Part shown: piece by piece, positions 59,760 to 64,000 of the stretch | Layout: every line of letters starts with the position of its first letter | How positions within the stretch are numbered: position 1 is the stretch's first letter | Notes under the pieces: model-generated | What the model was told of the DNA's origin: nothing | Databases searched by the model: none | What the model saw: the letters and a program-made list of their open reading frames with translations, nothing else | Position numbers and translations under genes: made by a program | Assembly (NCBI GenBank): GCA_963978545.1 | Contig: OZ021722.1 | Span: forward strand, 8,275,401-8,339,400 | Direction: 5' to 3' | Length of the DNA: 64,000 nt | Origin: Linyphia triangularis | Lineage: Eukaryota > Arthropoda > Arachnida > Araneae > Linyphiidae

Positions 59760-61850
59760 TAGAAAATTATCAAAATATATTTAAAAAATATGCACTTAAA
59801 AAAATTTATATTAAAAACTTATTTCGATATGTTTAAATGCAATTTAAAAAAAAAAATTGTTTTTTTTTAGCCGAAGTCCAGGAAAAATCCATTTATCTTT
59901 CTATCTGTACATATTTCAAATACACTGCAAGAATAAAAATTGAGGCCATGGATATTCTCTTCAAAATTATAACAAACACTTTTTTAAACTTTCTATAAAC
60001 CGTTTTAATTTTATAGACGAAAAACATCGATTTTTAGAGAAAAAATAGATGTTTTTAACACCTTGACATGCAATGACGTCTCCGAGACGTCAAGAACTGT
60101 CTTCGGTGAACACTGGCAGTATATTATTAGATGATCTGTTTCGGGTCGGGCATCGATGCTGTTTGTTTAAAATATTGAAAACGTTTTCCCCCCCTTCAAG
60201 AGTACCGATAAAAAAAAAATCGCATCGGCACTCTGACATATTCACTGCGCAAACTTTTATTTGTAAATCAAGGGGTTAAAAGCTTTTGGACCGAAGAGGC
60301 AGGTCTTGGCGTTATCTGATCGGGTAAATACTCTGACAATCACATTTTAACGCCAATCGGCAAGTTTTTGTGGTTGTTGTTGAAGATACGAGGGGAAAAA
60401 AATTACCCATACCACCCCCCACCCAACTAAGACTGGAGTGCGGACTCCTTGAGCCGACAGCATCACACCCCATTCAGAAGTGTGAGTGCGCAAATAAGCA
60501 AAAAGAGGGGAAGTTTTTCTTCGTGTCTTATCTTAATCACCGTGACGGGAAAACAAAGTTGAATTATTTTTCAATATTTATGACATTTCAAGCTCAAACG
60601 TTTATATTTAGTTCTTTTCATTTAAATGAATATTTTTAAAATGTTATCCCCCTGATTGTACAACATATTTTAAACTCTATTAAGGATAGCAATTACAATT
60701 CAATCATAATATTTTTATAATTCTTTTAGCTAGAGAAGTTTGAAAATAGCTACTTTGGAAGACATGCTTTTGAAATTGTATAAGTTTAATTCTCACAATA
60801 ATTAAATAAAACTAAAATGTCCAGAATTTCACACAAACATTTCTTCGAAATCCTGATTATTACTGCAATGTATTTACATTGCAAATATTTACATTTCATG
60901 TGGTCTAATTGTAAAGCAACTATATCAGAGAGAATTTGTCAACTGCTGTCTTTTTAGTTACACTATTTTTATGTATAACCTTTAAAGGTGAATTTTAACC
61001 ATAATGTTTTAAACACAATCTAAGATACCGATCTATTGATCTATTATTTGCTTCGCCATCTGTGACTCGTGGCGGTATTTAAAACACACTTCGTTTTCAA
61101 TTCCATGATAAAATTTAATTTTTTCAGTTAATAGAAATTCACTTATTATAATTCTTAATTTAAAATTGATATTTATAGTAATTTGGCAGTTTTCCTTCAA
61201 CATCACGAGCTTGGCTAGTAGAATCATAGTTTTATACACACAGTACATTCCTGTGAGGTTGCTCAATTATATATACAAGTGAAATTCAAAATAGTTGAAC
61301 ATAAAATCTAATGATAAGCACATGGTAATTCGGCGATTGATTTTAGGTTCCAATATTACAGCATATGTTTTTGCAAAACAGATTTTTGGTGAAAATATTC
61401 ATATCTAAAAAGCATAATACAGTTTCCTAATTATATCTTAGGATTCGATTTACCGAAAAAAAGTAGTAAACGAATGCATAAAAGAAGCATTCATTAAAAC
61501 CAGTCATTAAAAGTATCTGAACAATAAATCGGTTTGAAACAATGAATGATTATTTCATCAATTCTCTAAAAAAAAACCTATTCCTTACAAGTTAGTTTTA
61601 ATATCCAAAATGTAGATATAAAAAAAAAAACTAAGGCTTGTACTGTGTGCTTAAACTTAAAGATATGAAATTGAAGTTCCGATCCATCCTCTATCAATTT
61701 TCCCCCATCTGTTTCTGCAATTAAATGCTTAAAAATAAATTATCATTCTAAAATAATAATAAAAAAAAAAAATTATACATTTAGTTGCATAGATTGAAAA
61801 GCGGAAACCGCAGAATGTTTAACTATAACGCACTAGGCAACTGGGAGAAA
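59760..61850. other. Anonymous DNA
   Basis: No supported gene; ORFs at 60073-60639 and 61033-61266 are unrecognised. It contains the TGACGTC palindrome listed separately. Confidence 0.4.
60074..60092. promoter_or_regulatory. TGACGTC inverted pair (CRE-like)
   Basis: TGACGTCTCCGAGACGTCA: two TGACGTC half-sites as a perfect 8-bp inverted repeat with a 3-nt loop, at the start of a GC-richer stretch. It could bind CREB/ATF-type bZIP factors; inferred from motif only. Confidence 0.3.
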
Positions 61851-61869
61851 AAACATGTTTTGCCTATTT

Positions 61870-62163
61870 GGCTGTCTGAAATGCGCTTTTGTATGCATCC
61901 GCGAAAGCCGTTTGGTCGCTTGTTATGTCACCAGGAGTAGTTACTCCAGTTCAGTATTGTAGCTCAGTGCCCATACCAAACTAGTTTTGCAAACCTCGGT
62001 CCTCGTGTATAGTTCACGATTATTGGCTGAAACCAGTAAGATTTCCCGGGCTTTTCCGGATTTCGCCTGCGCTTCGGAGTCTTCGGACATCTTATCTCGT
62101 GACAGTGGACGCTAGAGAGTCGAAAACGCTGCGATCCTTCAAAGAATTTTACATTCTCAGCAG
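61870..62163 (+). promoter_or_regulatory. Candidate promoter and noncoding first exon
   Basis: A GC- and CpG-richer island in AT-rich DNA, with arthropod initiator-like TCAGT at 61951 and 61964, ends at a strong donor TCAGCAG|GTAAGT (GT at 62164-62165). No long ORF lies in it, so a 5' UTR exon of a gene reading rightward out of the window is the simplest reading. A SINE (62320-62497) would lie in its first intron. Confidence 0.45.
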
Positions 62164-62319
62164 GTAAGTGCTTTCCTTTTCAAGTGATATCTTACCTTTT
62201 ATTAGTTTCTTTTTCGAAAATCGAGCTCTGTTTTTGAATAAGGAAAAAATGTCGCGCATTTAAAGTTTCCGGAACATCATTTGTTGCACGTCCGAACTTG
62301 CAGGGTGTAGCGTCCTCGG

Positions 62320-62497
62320 GTTGGTTGTTTTCAGATTATCTGGCGCCGTCAGCAACACGAGGGCTATAATGAGCCGAAACATTCGTCATTAGACAAGCCA
62401 ACATACATTTACAAACACCCATGCCTAGCACGAGATTCGAACCCTCAACCTCGCGGTCTAGAAGCTAGCACCCTAACCACTATACCGTTTGGTCGGC
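62320..62497 (-). mobile_element. tRNA-derived SINE (family 1), copy 8
   Basis: Full-length minus copy. TSD TAGCGTCCTCGG / TAGAGTCCTCGG (62308-62319, 62500-62511, one mismatch). Confidence 0.93.
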
Positions 62498-62511
62498 AAT
62501 AGAGTCCTCGG

Positions 62512-64000
62512 GAGGTGCTCACTTACGGTCTTCGCATTTACAGGCAGAGGGGAAGATGTAAGATGAACTGAGCTGCGGGACCAGCAGGGGACGAGTAAAA
62601 AATATCTTGCGTACTTTTAGACCCAGACTTTTACAATTTCCTGGTACATGTATTTTTTTTTTTGTGCAAATTTATTACAAAAACTTCGAAATTTATCAAA
62701 TTACCAAATCGTGGTTAAAAGGTACATATTAAAACTTCTGTGATCTCACTTAATGAGGTTTAGAGAAATTCAGTAAATACATATTTTTATCACGAATTTT
62801 AATATTATTATCGTAGAAACTTTGTATGTTCTCGCCAATTAGGGACGTAAAAAGGTGCGCAACAAGGGACATACAGACAAGTAACTGTGTAGAGAAAATA
62901 TATAATATTTACGTAACCTGTTAAATTATTAGAAAATCCAATTAAACATATTTAGAAATAAATTACAATAAATTGACATACTTCAACCACTACACTTTTC
63001 CAAGAAAGATATTAAACTTTTATGTACTTCGCACATGTTTTTAAGAAATATACATAAAAAAGTGTAGTTTTGGAGAACTTTTGAAATTTGTTTGTAAAAA
63101 CTAATATAAAATATAAGTTTAATATTCGTAAAGAATATTTAAGTATATATTTCTTCATAATATGTGTCTGTTTATGTAAAATATGTTATAAATATGCCTA
63201 AAAAGTTTCAAAGTAAAATACTTAATATATTTAAGAAAATAATCCATTTGCATGAAAAATCGGCTTTGGTGATAATGGCGTTTTTATTATACAGAGTTGA
63301 GGCAATTTTCCAAAAATATTTATTGAGTGAATAGTTAACAGAACCATTCTTTTATGTGTCATACAATTTTTCATAATATCATATAGAATATTTTATCAAC
63401 TGCGTGCTTCATTATTAAATGCCATTAATCAGTATTTTTACCAAACAATTTATATCAGAATGTTTTTTGTCGTATAAAATAAAAATACTGTTTGAATTGA
63501 TTGAAAATATCTGAACGTTAATTCACACAATATGCTTATTAGCTACATGTTTTGAAATTAATACTTAATACCTTTACACATTTATGATTTATATACTATA
63601 GAAAATATGGTCTTTGCAAACTCAGTGTCATTTTTTATATCTAATTTCCAAAATAAAATCCAATTTACAAAGTTAAAATGCTCCAAGTACAATTTATTTG
63701 TCCCCTATAAAGAGTAGTAGAGACAAGAGTTCTGAAATAGGCGTTGAATCAATTATAAAATTTAAAACCAAACAATGCAATACTTAGACATAGTTATTAA
63801 TAAAAATTCTGTGATAATCAGTCTTTAAAATTTGAGTTTGAGTAATTTGTTGGAGTGGGGATAATTTTTGTCTTTTTAGGGCGTTTAAAAGCATTTCTTC
63901 ATTAATCTGCAATGAAAAACCTTACATTCAAACTCTTTACGGGAGTAATATGATTTGGATGTCCTTGAGTAACTTAGAAATTAATTCAGTATTCTACTAG
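62512..64000. other. AT-rich DNA, possible intron
   Basis: No ORF or repeat recognised to the end of the window. If the donor at 62164 is real, this is intron sequence. Confidence 0.4.

Noticed and set aside
44656..62497. Eight tRNA-like heads as functional tRNA genes
   Set aside because: Each is followed by the same 100-bp SINE body and flanked by TSDs or truncated; the acceptor ends do not pair as in a tRNA.

Overview
This is AT-rich, gene-poor nuclear DNA from an animal, most likely an arthropod; that placement is inference from repeat style and composition, since no conserved host gene fixes the species. There are no rRNA genes, no free-standing tRNA genes, no bacterial operons and no CRISPR arrays. 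Nearly all of the window is transposon-derived: hAT elements and hAT-like MITEs, Helitron-like elements, Tigger/pogo and other TA-target elements, one piggyBac-like MITE, two tRNA-related SINE families, and several large elements of uncertain superfamily. Several were defined by matching ends plus target-site duplications (TSDs), and two nested insertions have an empty-site copy inside the window.

Layout. 1-6.3 kb: family A repeat, Helitron-like ends, a ~150-bp tandem block split by a family B MITE. 6.36-9.81 kb: large imperfect palindrome, two broken copies of one transposon gene tail to tail, the left arm carrying a nested hAT. 9.8-13 kb: family B copies and a minus-strand Helitron-like element. 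13.6-18.3 kb: family A copies and six copies of a TAGATGGCAGCAC motif. 18.9-22 kb: family C and anonymous DNA. 22.65-23.7 kb: the best host-like coding exon, a 338-residue Pro/Met-rich protein with 31-residue repeats behind a splice acceptor. 24.9-25.3 kb: Helitron 3' end holding a foldback MITE. 25.38-29.24 kb: a complete hAT with a broken TTF-type zinc-finger ORF on + and a THAP-domain first exon on -. 29.5-31.5 kb: a second Helitron, a 34-bp minisatellite, family C. 31.8-39.5 kb: a Tigger-type MITE split by a 7.25-kb element with arrays of a TCCYWGGGA palindrome near its ends, itself carrying a hAT MITE, SINE-like repeats and a piggyBac-like MITE. 40.4-41.9 kb: degraded Tigger transposase. 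42.27-43.55 kb: a TA-flanked element with repeated GGGGTGAATCGGAACA. 44.6-49.5 kb: SINE-rich, with a candidate promoter and first exon at 48.36-48.90 kb. 51.30-54.50 kb: CACTG-ended element with AGACAC arrays. 54.9-58.3 kb: duplicated element around a polypurine minisatellite. 59-64 kb: three SINEs, family C, and a candidate noncoding first exon ending at 62,163.

The host-like parts (22.7, 48.4-48.9 and 61.9-62.2 kb) cannot be joined into whole genes from sequence alone. The other coding traces are transposases or gene pieces inside transposons, almost all broken.
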